Part shown: piece by piece, positions 15,652 to 23,245 of the stretch
Layout: every line of letters starts with the position of its first letter
Numbering within the stretch: the first letter of the stretch is position 1
DNA from: Streptomyces sp. RB17
GTDB taxonomy: Bacteria; Actinomycetota; Actinomycetes; Streptomycetales; Streptomycetaceae
Assembly: GCF_009604455.1 (NCBI RefSeq)
Contig: NZ_WEGL01000003.1
Span: 620,001 to 684,000 of the forward strand
Length of the DNA: 64,000 bases
Direction: 5' to 3'
Translations under genes and position numbers: made by a program
Notes under the pieces: generated by a model
The model's input: only the letters and a program-made list of their open reading frames with translations
Databases searched by the model: none
Told to the model about the DNA's origin: nothing

Positions 15652-16164
15652 TTAGCGCTTGCTGTACTGCGGAGCCTTGCGGGCCTTCTTCAGACCGGCC
15701 TTCTTGCGCTCGACCGCACGGTCGTCGCGCTTGAGGAAGCCGGCCTTCTTCAGCGGGCCGCGGTTGTTGTCGACGTCGGCCTCGTTCAGGGCACGGGCGA
15801 CACCGAGGCGGAGGGCACCGGCCTGACCGGAGACACCGCCACCCGCGATGCGGGCGATGACGTCGTAACGACCCTCGAGCTCGAGCACCTTGAAGGGCTC
15901 GTTGACTTCCTGCTGGTGCACCTTGTTCGGGAAGTAGTCCTCGAGGGTGCGACCGTTGATCTTCCACTTGCCGGTGCCCGGAACGATCCGGACGCGGGCG
16001 ATGGCGTTCTTGCGGCGGCCCAGGCCGGCGGCCGGCTGGGGCTCGCCGAAGCGGGAGGCCAGGGACTCCGAGGTGTACTCGCCCTCGACGGGGACCTCGG
16101 ACTCGGTGGTGTAGCTCTCGATGTCGATCTCTTCGATCGGCTGCTCGGCAGTGGTCTCGGCCAC
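15652..16164 (-). CDS. rpsI: 30S ribosomal protein S9
   Basis: A 170-residue S9 with an acidic N-terminal extension of about 45 residues (ETTAEQPIEEIDIESYTTES) typical of actinobacteria, then the conserved core GRRKNAIARVRIVPG, GGGVSGQAGALRLGVARAL and the basic C-terminal tail ending KKARKAPQYSKR that reaches the P-site tRNA. It follows rplM with a 42-bp gap and is closed by the hairpin at 15590-15632. Confidence 0.98.
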   Translation of the reverse strand: MAETTAEQPIEEIDIESYTTESEVPVEGEYTSESLASRFGEPQPAAGLGRRKNAIARVRIVPGTGKWKINGRTLEDYFPNKVHQQEVNEPFKVLELEGRYDVIARIAGGGVSGQAGALRLGVARALNEADVDNNRGPLKKAGFLKRDDRAVERKKAGLKKARKAPQYSKR

Positions 16165-16206
16165 GATTCTCCTCAGATTCTCTTCAGTCTTAGGGGGTGG
16201 CCGGAC

Positions 16207-16650
16207 TTACTGCGCGACCTGGGTGATCTCGAACGGCACCGGCTGCTGGGCAGCGTGCGGGTGCTGGTCGCCCGAGTAGACCTTCAGCTTGGAGAGCATC
16301 TGACGGCCCAGGGTGTTCTTGGGGAGCATGCCCTTGACGGCCTTCTCGACGGCCTTCTCGGGATTCTTCGCGAGCAGCTCGTCGTAGCGGACCGAGCGCA
16401 GACCACCCGGGTAGCCGGAGTGGCGGTACGCCATCTTCTGGGTCCGCTTGTTGCCGGACAGGTGCACCTTGTCCGCGTTGATGATGATGACGAAGTCACC
16501 AGCGTCGACGTGGGGGGCGTAGATCGGCTTGTGCTTGCCCCGGAGAAGAGTGGCAGCAGTGGTGGCGAGACGACCCAGGACAACGTCCTGAGCGTCGATG
16601 ACGTGCCACTGGCGCGTCACATCGCCGGGCTTGGGGCTGTACGTACGCAC
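16207..16650 (-). CDS. rplM: 50S ribosomal protein L13
   Basis: A 147-residue L13, first gene of the rplM-rpsI operon. Signatures: WHVIDAQDVVLGRLATTAA, the GDFVIIINADKVHLSGNK region, and GMLPKNTLGRQMLSKLKVY. In other bacteria L13 can autoregulate this operon through its leader. The upstream interval (16651-16907) is shared with the divergent gene at 16908. Confidence 0.98.
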   Translation of the reverse strand: MRTYSPKPGDVTRQWHVIDAQDVVLGRLATTAATLLRGKHKPIYAPHVDAGDFVIIINADKVHLSGNKRTQKMAYRHSGYPGGLRSVRYDELLAKNPEKAVEKAVKGMLPKNTLGRQMLSKLKVYSGDQHPHAAQQPVPFEITQVAQ

Positions 16651-16894
16651 GGTTCGTAGCCTTCGCTTCGAGTGAATGGTCCTGAACAGGTCACCGAAAC
16701 GATCACGACAGCCTTGACCGCACGGCGGCGACGCATACCGCGTACATGGGGTCGCTGGTCATCGGCCCGGTGGACCGGTGTAAGGGCCCGTCCCGTGAGA
16801 ATGAGCAAGCCAATACACAACGAACAAGCAGAATACCGGGGTCGTCGGTGAGGGTCAAAACGAGCGATCGGCGTGCCCACTCCCGGCCGCCGTC

Positions 16895-16900
16895 TAAGAT
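16895..16900 (+). promoter_or_regulatory. Candidate -10 box of a leaderless promoter
   Basis: TAAGAT seven bases before the ATG at 16908 and no Shine-Dalgarno sequence in between. This agrees with TANNNT. A weak -35 (GTGCCC) lies 16-17 bases upstream. Confidence 0.45.
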
Positions 16901-16907
16901 GCGCCCC

Positions 16908-17783
16908 ATGAGTTACGGGCAGGGGGGACCCCAGTCTCAGTGGGATCCCTGGAAACCGCATTCCCAGCAGTCCTGGAACACCGGCGGTGACGACGGGACC
17001 CCGGACTGGGCCGCGCTCGCCGAGGCCTCGGAGACCCGCAACAAGCGCCGCAAGCTGCTCTTCGTCGTCGGCGGGGCGGTCGCCACGGTCGCGATAGGCA
17101 CCGCGGTCGCGATGGCCGTCGTCTCCGCGAACGGCGGCGGCGACCCGGTGGCCGGCCCCAGCAGCCTGCCCGCCAGCGCCTCCCTGCCCAGCGGCTCGGC
17201 CACGCCGTCCTTCGCGCCCACCAGCGCCCCGCCGCCGCTGGACCCGAGGGACTTCATAGCCAGCGCCAAGAAGGACACGGCCCCGCTCAGCGCCGACACC
17301 CTCTTCCCGGGCACCCAGCTGACCATGGGCGACACCGTGTACAAGAAGGGCGCCACGGCCGACACCACGAACTGCGCCTCCGCCGCCGGCGGCAACCTGC
17401 CGAAGATCCTCACCTCGGGCCGCTGCACCCGGCTGATCCGCGCGACCTACACCAACGGCGGCGTCGCGTTCACCGTCGGCGTCGCCGTCTTCGACGACCA
17501 GGCGCAGGCCACGACGGTCAGGCAGCAGGCCAAGAAGAAGGCCATGGTGCGCTCCCTGCCCGGCAAGGGCGTGAAGAGCTTCTGCAACAGCGCGGTCTGC
17601 CTGACCACCACGAATTCCGTCGGCCGCTACGCCTACTTCACCACCGGCGGCTTCCTCGACGGCAAGAACGTCACCAGCAAGGACACGAAGGTCTTCTCCG
17701 CCGGCAACGACCTGCAGCAGTTCATCTTCAACCAGATCTACCGCCGCGGCCAGGCCCAGGCGTCGGCGGCGGCGAACCGGTGA
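16908..17783 (+). CDS. Hypothetical single-pass membrane protein
   Basis: A 291-residue protein of unknown function. The cytoplasmic N-terminus is Gln/Trp/Pro-rich (SYGQGGPQSQWDPWKPHSQQ), followed by a basic NKRRK stop and one transmembrane segment at about 49-72. A Ser/Pro/Gly-rich linker leads to an extracytoplasmic domain with four cysteines that could form two disulfides. The ATG at 16908 (MSYGQ) follows a TAAGAT -10-like box at leaderless spacing; an ATG three codons upstream (MRPMSYG) is possible. It is divergent from rplM and convergent with the GtrA gene, overlapping its 3' end by 56 bp. Confidence 0.85.
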   Translation: MSYGQGGPQSQWDPWKPHSQQSWNTGGDDGTPDWAALAEASETRNKRRKLLFVVGGAVATVAIGTAVAMAVVSANGGGDPVAGPSSLPASASLPSGSATPSFAPTSAPPPLDPRDFIASAKKDTAPLSADTLFPGTQLTMGDTVYKKGATADTTNCASAAGGNLPKILTSGRCTRLIRATYTNGGVAFTVGVAVFDDQAQATTVRQQAKKKAMVRSLPGKGVKSFCNSAVCLTTTNSVGRYAYFTTGGFLDGKNVTSKDTKVFSAGNDLQQFIFNQIYRRGQAQASAAANR

Positions 17784-18345
17784 GCCAGGACACCCCTGCT
17801 GCTTCCCCGGAGACGCCCCAGAGGGGTTCGGAGGGCTCGGCCGGCGAGTCGGGGAAGGCGGGGGCCCGGCCGCGCGAGACCACTGCCGTACGTTCCGGTG
17901 GGCGGGCGGCCGTCCTGAAGACCCACGTGCGGTAGGACCAGAAGCGGAACAGGGTCGCGATGCCGATGCCGAAGAACTTGCAGACGTTGTTGGCGAGCGC
18001 GCCGTCCCAGCCGAATCCGTAGGTGGCCAGGTAGAGGACCGCGTTCTCGATGACCAGGCCGATCCCGCTGAAGAAGAGGAAGAGACCCAGCTCCTTCCTC
18101 CGGCCGGCCCGGTCGTCCTGACCGCGGTCCCGGTACGCGAAGTACCGGAGGCCCAGGTAGTTGCCCATGATGGCGACGGCCGTCGCCACGACACTCGCCC
18201 TGACCGGCTGCCAGTGGGCGACGCTCCTGATGATGTTGAAGGCCGCGAGGTTGAGGACGAATCCGGAGAGCCCCACCAGGCCGAACTTCGCGATCTCGCG
18301 GTAGAGGTTCCCCAGCCGCGAGGGAACCGCGTGCCGTCCGCCCAT
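17728..18345 (-). CDS. GtrA family polyprenyl-phosphate-sugar flippase
   Basis: A 205-residue membrane protein of the GtrA family, thought to move polyprenyl-phosphate-linked sugars across the membrane. Four hydrophobic segments are visible: KFGLVGLSGFVLNLAAFNII, ASVVATAVAIMGNYLGLRYF, LGLFLFFSGIGLVIENAVLY and NNVCKFFGIGIATLFRFWSY; the conserved FRFWSYRTWVF end is present. A proline-rich tail of about 55 residues follows; its end overlaps the convergent gene. It is the last gene of the glycan operon, seven bases after the polyprenol-phosphate sugar synthase, the classical GtrB-GtrA pairing. Confidence 0.88.
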   Translation of the reverse strand: MGGRHAVPSRLGNLYREIAKFGLVGLSGFVLNLAAFNIIRSVAHWQPVRASVVATAVAIMGNYLGLRYFAYRDRGQDDRAGRRKELGLFLFFSGIGLVIENAVLYLATYGFGWDGALANNVCKFFGIGIATLFRFWSYRTWVFRTAARPPERTAVVSRGRAPAFPDSPAEPSEPLWGVSGEAAGVSWLTGSPPPTPGPGRGGRSG

Positions 18346-18352
18346 GGAGACG

Positions 18353-19108
18353 TCAGCCCCGTCGGTCGCGCAGCCGCAGTCGCAGCGGCACCAGCGCCGA
18401 CTCGATCTGCGTCGCGAGGTTCATCTTGGACACGCCCTCCGTGCGCTCCTCGAACCGGATCGGGATCTCGACGGCGCTGTGACCGGCGCGGACGGCCTTG
18501 TACTTCAGCTCCACCTGGAAGCTGTAGCCGCCGCTGTCCAGGGTGGAGAGGTCGACGTCCCGGAGGGTCCGCGCGGACCACAGGTTGAAGCCGGCGGTGA
18601 TGTCCCGGATCTTGGTGCCGAGCACGGCGCGGGCGTAGCGGTTGGCGAAGCGGGACAGCAGCACTCGGTGCCTGCCCCACTCCTCGTCGAGCGCACCGCC
18701 CTCGACGTACCGGCTGCCGATCACCAGGCCGACACCGGAGGCGACGGCCGTACCGAGCATCCGCGGCACCGCCTCCACCGGGTGGCTGCCGTCGGCGTCC
18801 ATCTGGACGACGTACTCGGCGCCCTCCTCCAGCGCGGCGCTCATGCCGGCCACGTAGGCACGTCCCAGCCCGTCCTTCTCGGTGCGGTGCAGCACGCTCA
18901 TCCGCCACCGGCCGTCCCAGTTGTGCTTCTCGGCCAGGTCCTCGGCGATCCGCCCGGTGCCGTCCGGGCTGGAGTCGTCGACGATCTTCAGGTGCAGGCC
19001 GTCCAGCGGCAGCCCCAGGACCGCTTCGGCCATGCGCGGCAGATTCGCCGCCTCGTTGTACGTGGGCATGACCACGGTGACCCGCGCGGTGCGGTACGAC
19101 GTGTCCAT
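18353..19108 (-). CDS. Polyprenol-phosphate sugar (mannose-type) synthase, GT2
   Basis: A 251-residue soluble GT-A glycosyltransferase of the Dol-P-Man/polyprenol monophosphomannose synthase group. It shows VVMPTYNEAANLP (12-24), VDDSSPDGTG (43-52), the DAD metal motif at 104-106 followed by GSHP, and VIGSRYVEGGALDEEWG, characteristic of this group. There is no C-terminal membrane domain. It probably makes a polyprenyl-phosphate hexose on the inner leaflet, which GtrA would flip. The donor (GDP-mannose or UDP-glucose) cannot be fixed from sequence. Its ATG abuts the stop of the UDP-glucose dehydrogenase gene with no gap. Confidence 0.9.
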   Translation of the reverse strand: MDTSYRTARVTVVMPTYNEAANLPRMAEAVLGLPLDGLHLKIVDDSSPDGTGRIAEDLAEKHNWDGRWRMSVLHRTEKDGLGRAYVAGMSAALEEGAEYVVQMDADGSHPVEAVPRMLGTAVASGVGLVIGSRYVEGGALDEEWGRHRVLLSRFANRYARAVLGTKIRDITAGFNLWSARTLRDVDLSTLDSGGYSFQVELKYKAVRAGHSAVEIPIRFEERTEGVSKMNLATQIESALVPLRLRLRDRRG

Positions 19109-20413
19109 TCAGACTCCCTCCCCTGCCGGCACCGGTCTGCCCAGTGCCCGGAACTGCCAGCCCGCCGCCGTCCACCTGTCGGCGTCGAGCACCCCCCGCC
19201 CGTCCACGATCCGCGGACGGGAAACCAGCGACCGGGCCCGCACCGGGTCGATCTCCCGGAACTGTGGCCACTCGGTCAGATGCAGCACGAGATCGGCCCC
19301 GAGCAACGCCTCCTCGGCCGACATCGCGTACCCGAGGAGGGGGAAGGACTTGCGGGCGTTGTCCATCGCCTCGGGGTCGTGGACCGTGACATCGGCGCCG
19401 TCGAGCTGCAGGCGCGCGGCCACGTTCAGCGCGGGCGAGTCGCGGATGTCGTCGGAGTCCGGCTTGAACGCCGCCCCCAGTACGGCGACCCGGGCGCCCA
19501 GAACGGCTCCCCCGCACAGCTCGCGGGCCAGCTCGACCACCCGGTCGCGGCGCCGCATGTTGATCGCGTCGACCTCGCGGAGGAACGCGAGGCGGACCCC
19601 CAGCTCGTCGGCGCGGTGCGCGAAGGCACGGATGTCCTTGGGCAGGCAGCCCCCGCCGAACCCGACCCCGGCCCGCAGGAACTTCCGGCCGATCCGGTCG
19701 TCGTGTCCCAGGGCCTCGGCGAGGATCCCGACGTCACCGCCCGCGGCCTCGCACACCTCGGCCATGGCGTTGATGAAGGAGATCTTGGTGGCGAGGAAGG
19801 CGTTGGCGGCCGTTTTGACCAGCTCGGCGGTCGGGAAGTCCGCGGTGACGAGCGGGGTCCCGGCGGCCAGGACGGGGGCGTACACCTCGCGCAGGACCGC
19901 TTCGGCTCGCGCGGAGGCCACCCCGAACACCAGCCGGTCCGGCCGCAGCGTGTCCTCGACGGCGAAGCCCTCCCGCAGGAACTCCGGGTTCCAGGCGACC
20001 TCGATGCCATGCGTGTCCGCCAGCCGCCGGGCCGTCCCCACGGGCACGGTCGACTTGCCGACCAGCAGCGCGTCCTCGGCCGCGTGCGCGGCGATCGCCG
20101 CGAAGGCCGCGTCGACGTACGTCAGGTCGGCGCCGTCGGAGCCCGCCCGCTGCGGGGTGCCGACGCACACGAAGTGCACCTCGCCGAAGGCACCGGCCTC
20201 CTCGTACGACGTGGTGAACCGCAGCCGCCCGCTCGCCGTGTGCCGCGCGATCAGCTCGGGCAGCCCCGGCTCGTGGAACGGCACGCGTCCGGACCGCAGC
20301 GCGGCGACCTTGTCCGGGTCGACGTCGACCCCGAGCACCTCGTGCCCGAGTTCCGCCATGCAGGCGGCGTGGGTGGCACCCAGGTAGCCGGTGCCGATGA
20401 CGGTGAGCCGCAT
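19109..20413 (-). CDS. UDP-glucose 6-dehydrogenase
   Basis: A 434-residue UDP-glucose/GDP-mannose dehydrogenase family protein. The N-terminal NAD-binding motif is VIGTGYLG (5-12); the catalytic residues are visible as Lys200 in AELVKTAANAFLATKISF and the thioester Cys256 in GFGGGCLPKD. The family makes UDP-glucuronate; GDP-mannose as substrate cannot be excluded, but the motif spacing fits UDP-glucose enzymes. In this operon it would supply the acidic sugar donor. It lies 40 bp after the GT39-like gene. Confidence 0.92.
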   Translation of the reverse strand: MRLTVIGTGYLGATHAACMAELGHEVLGVDVDPDKVAALRSGRVPFHEPGLPELIARHTASGRLRFTTSYEEAGAFGEVHFVCVGTPQRAGSDGADLTYVDAAFAAIAAHAAEDALLVGKSTVPVGTARRLADTHGIEVAWNPEFLREGFAVEDTLRPDRLVFGVASARAEAVLREVYAPVLAAGTPLVTADFPTAELVKTAANAFLATKISFINAMAEVCEAAGGDVGILAEALGHDDRIGRKFLRAGVGFGGGCLPKDIRAFAHRADELGVRLAFLREVDAINMRRRDRVVELARELCGGAVLGARVAVLGAAFKPDSDDIRDSPALNVAARLQLDGADVTVHDPEAMDNARKSFPLLGYAMSAEEALLGADLVLHLTEWPQFREIDPVRARSLVSRPRIVDGRGVLDADRWTAAGWQFRALGRPVPAGEGV

Positions 20414-20453
20414 GGGACGGCCTTTCGTGTACGGGGCGGAAGGGAGGGCGGAG

Positions 20454-22226
20454 TCAGGAGGTTCTGACCCAGATCCGGTACGTGCCGGTGGCGCCGGAGC
20501 TGAGCCGGAACGGAATCCTGCCGACCAGCCGGTAGTGGCCGCTCGCGGTCACGTGCCGCTCGATGGAGGCGTCCTGGTCCGGGGTGCCGACACCGTCCAG
20601 GACGACGAGGTCGAAGTAGCCGTCCCGCAGAGCGAGGCGGTACCCCTCGTCGCCGTGGTGGACCACGCCCTTCTTGTCCGCGTAGCCGATGCCGTAGGTG
20701 GAGGTCCACTGGGAGTGGTTGGTCTTGTCCCGGAGGTAGTAGACGGGCACCTCGTAGGTCTCGCCGAGGTAGTGGCCCCCGGGACTCAGGTGCGGCTCGA
20801 TCGCCTTGACCACCGCCGTGGAGTCGGGCCACAGCCCGTACCGCCACTCGGACTGCGCCACGCCGAGGCACAGCGCGGTGACCCAGAGCATGATGCCGAG
20901 CTGCGGATACCGGAAGTGCTTGCCGACCAGGCGGATCACGCCGATGCCCGCCATGGGCGCGGCGAACAGCAGACCGAAGTCCAGGTGCTTGTAGAGCGAG
21001 ACGGAGGTGTGCAGATGGATCTGGTACGCCGGGGCCAGCAGCGCGGTGCCGGTCAGGGTGACGCCGAGCAGGGCGCGCCAGCGCCAGCCTGGGCCGTCCA
21101 GGCCGTAGGAGCGCGGTGACTCGTTCATCCGCCCGCGCAGCGCGTACGCGACGGAGCCCGCGACGGCGACGGCGAACATCAGGCCGCCCCATTCCAGGGA
21201 CTTCTCCAGCAGCGCGGACGCCGTGTCGGTGCCGTGGGCGCGATCGGTGGTGGTCTGCCGCACACCGGCGAGCACGTCGGTGTACATGAGGCCGAGCCCG
21301 GCCAGCCCAGCGGTGCCGGCACCCAGCAGGAGCGCACGCGGCAGGCAGCGCAGGCCGCGGTGGTGCCAGGCGGTGAGCGCCGCGAGGACGAGCAGGGTGG
21401 GCACATACAGGGCGGAGGCGTACTTCACCGCGACCGCCAGCACCATGACCGGTGCGGCGAGCAGCACGGCGGCCACGGGGGCACGGCCGGTGCGGACGAT
21501 GATCCACGCGGACAGCGCGAGCAGGAAGATCGCCGGGGCGTCGTAGGTCGCGAACCAGCCCAGCACGATCGTCGGCTGGGTCACCGCGAACAGCGCGGTC
21601 GCCACCAGCGCGACCCGCTCGTTGAACAGGCGCCGGGTGAAGGAGTACAGCAGTGCGGAGGCCCCCAGCAGGCACAGCAGGCTGAGCGCCCGTGCCCCGG
21701 TCAGGCCGAAGTGGCCGTCCACAAAGGCCGCCAGCACCGGGTACAGCATCGGTGAGCCGGAGAAGTAGGAGTCGTAGCCGCTGTGCAGCGGGGTGCCGTT
21801 CGCCCAGTGATCGATGATGTTGTGCCCGGCCGCCAGGTACAGCGCCTCGTCCTGGAAGGCGGTGTTGGACAGCCGCAGGGACAGCAGCGCCTGGATGACC
21901 AGCAGGACGGCGAGCAGACCGCGGCTCAGCCACGCCCGGCGGCGGCTCGGAGTGTCGTCCCAGCCCGCGTCCGGCGTCTCGGGTACGTGGTACTCCGGCT
22001 CCGCCGCCCTCTCCGGTACCGCCACCGTCCGCAGGGCGAACGTCTGCTGGTCCGCCAGTTGCTGGTACGGGTAGGTCCGGGTGTCGTAGTCGTACGTCTC
22101 GGGGATGTCGTAGCCCTGCGGCTGCCGCGGGATGTACCCGTCGGAGTTGAACCAGCCGTCCTGCGCCGCTTCCTCGGCGTACGGGTCGTACGGCTGGGGC
22201 GTGTAGTGCTCGGGTCGAGAGGTCAT
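20454..22226 (-). CDS. GT39/ArnT-like integral membrane glycosyltransferase
   Basis: A 590-residue protein with a Pro/Tyr/Gln-rich cytoplasmic N-terminus of about 95 residues (YTPQPYDPYAEEA, TYPYQQLADQQ), then about eleven hydrophobic segments from residue 97 and a C-terminal periplasmic-type domain (about 430-590). After the first membrane helix comes NTAFQDEALYLAAGH with Asp126-Glu127, the acidic first-loop motif of the GT-C PMT/ArnT superfamily that uses polyprenyl-phosphate sugars. It would use the lipid-linked sugar made by the GT2/GtrA pair downstream. Its ATG overlaps the stop of the GH26-like gene (ATGA). Confidence 0.85.
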   Translation of the reverse strand: MTSRPEHYTPQPYDPYAEEAAQDGWFNSDGYIPRQPQGYDIPETYDYDTRTYPYQQLADQQTFALRTVAVPERAAEPEYHVPETPDAGWDDTPSRRRAWLSRGLLAVLLVIQALLSLRLSNTAFQDEALYLAAGHNIIDHWANGTPLHSGYDSYFSGSPMLYPVLAAFVDGHFGLTGARALSLLCLLGASALLYSFTRRLFNERVALVATALFAVTQPTIVLGWFATYDAPAIFLLALSAWIIVRTGRAPVAAVLLAAPVMVLAVAVKYASALYVPTLLVLAALTAWHHRGLRCLPRALLLGAGTAGLAGLGLMYTDVLAGVRQTTTDRAHGTDTASALLEKSLEWGGLMFAVAVAGSVAYALRGRMNESPRSYGLDGPGWRWRALLGVTLTGTALLAPAYQIHLHTSVSLYKHLDFGLLFAAPMAGIGVIRLVGKHFRYPQLGIMLWVTALCLGVAQSEWRYGLWPDSTAVVKAIEPHLSPGGHYLGETYEVPVYYLRDKTNHSQWTSTYGIGYADKKGVVHHGDEGYRLALRDGYFDLVVLDGVGTPDQDASIERHVTASGHYRLVGRIPFRLSSGATGTYRIWVRTS

Positions 22227-23245
22227 GACGGCTTCCGAACGTCGAAGCCGAAACGGTCGTCGGCGGCCAGGCGTTTGAACTCCTGCAGTGCCAGCGGGCT
22301 CGCCTCCAGCCGCCAGTCGGCGCGCTTCTTGTAGTCGAACCAGATGAAGCCGATCATGTCGTCGTCCGCCTCGACGCCCGCGAACAGGTTGCGGACATCG
22401 GCGCGGCGCCGCTCGCCGGGCATGGCGGCGGTCTCCAGCAGGAGCATGGGCTTCTTGGTGAAGGTGCGGATCTGGTCGCGGGTGGGCCCGAAGACGCTGT
22501 CGAAGGCGTTGTCCTGGCCGAGGGTGAAGTACCCGATCAGTCCGACCCAGTCGACGTAGGCGTCACCGGGGTAGTAGGGCTTCAGTTTCACGTTCCGGAC
22601 CGGGTTGACGATGTTGGGCGACCAGGCCCAGATCACGTTGGTGGCGCCGGCGTCGACGAACGTGTCGTGGATGTGCCGCCAGGCGGCCACGTACTGGGCG
22701 GGGGTCACGTGGTCCGTGCCCCACTTCTCCCATTGGCCGTTGAACTCGTCCGCGAAGTCGATCACCACGGGCAGGTTCAGCCTGCGGACCGCGGTCGCGT
22801 ACTCCTTGAGGTAGGCGTCCGACTTGCCGGCCGCGATGTCGGCGACCGTGGTGCCGAAGGGCTCCCAGGACATCAGCGTCAGCGCGCCCTCGGCCCAGGC
22901 CTTGCGCACGCCGGTGGCGTCGAAGCCGTCGCCCCAGCCGGCGTAGTACTCCAGGAGGTTCGGCTGCTTGCCGGTCGTCCTGGTGTACGCGTCGACGTTC
23001 TTCATGGAGGTCGGGGCGTCCTGCACGGCCGCCCCGTAGTACTTCTTCGCCGGCTTGAGCAGCGGTGTGACGTCGTAGGGGACGTCCTTGCCGCCCGCGG
23101 GGTGCTGCGCGGTCGCCGGGCCGTCGGACGGTGACGCGTCGCCGGCGTGGTCGCCGAGCAGCGAGCAGCCGCTGAGGGCGAGGACGCCGACCAGGCAGCC
23201 GGCCAGGGCCGCGCGCAGCGTGCGGAAACGTTCCTTCAGCCCCAT
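22223..23245 (-). CDS. GH26-like glycoside hydrolase lipoprotein
   Basis: A 340-residue lipoprotein: signal peptide with lipobox LALSGC (Cys27). The mature part resembles GH26 beta-mannanase/beta-glucanase TIM barrels: the acid/base region DFADEFNGQWEKWG with Glu167, then TPAQYVAAWRHIHDTF and NVIWAWSPN, and the nucleophile strand PMLLLETA with Glu271. The usual His before the acid/base Glu is Asp here, so substrate preference may be unusual. Beside a cellulose-synthase-like GT2 it probably edits or releases the nascent polysaccharide. It overlaps the synthase stop by one base (TGATG) and the next start by four. Confidence 0.85.
   Translation of the reverse strand: MGLKERFRTLRAALAGCLVGVLALSGCSLLGDHAGDASPSDGPATAQHPAGGKDVPYDVTPLLKPAKKYYGAAVQDAPTSMKNVDAYTRTTGKQPNLLEYYAGWGDGFDATGVRKAWAEGALTLMSWEPFGTTVADIAAGKSDAYLKEYATAVRRLNLPVVIDFADEFNGQWEKWGTDHVTPAQYVAAWRHIHDTFVDAGATNVIWAWSPNIVNPVRNVKLKPYYPGDAYVDWVGLIGYFTLGQDNAFDSVFGPTRDQIRTFTKKPMLLLETAAMPGERRRADVRNLFAGVEADDDMIGFIWFDYKKRADWRLEASPLALQEFKRLAADDRFGFDVRKPS

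Noticed and set aside
16617..19517. Minus-strand open frame of 966 codons spanning rplM to UDP-glucose dehydrogenase
   Set aside because: It crosses five real genes in the wrong frame; the fragments match no family and true genes with clear motifs occupy the same DNA.
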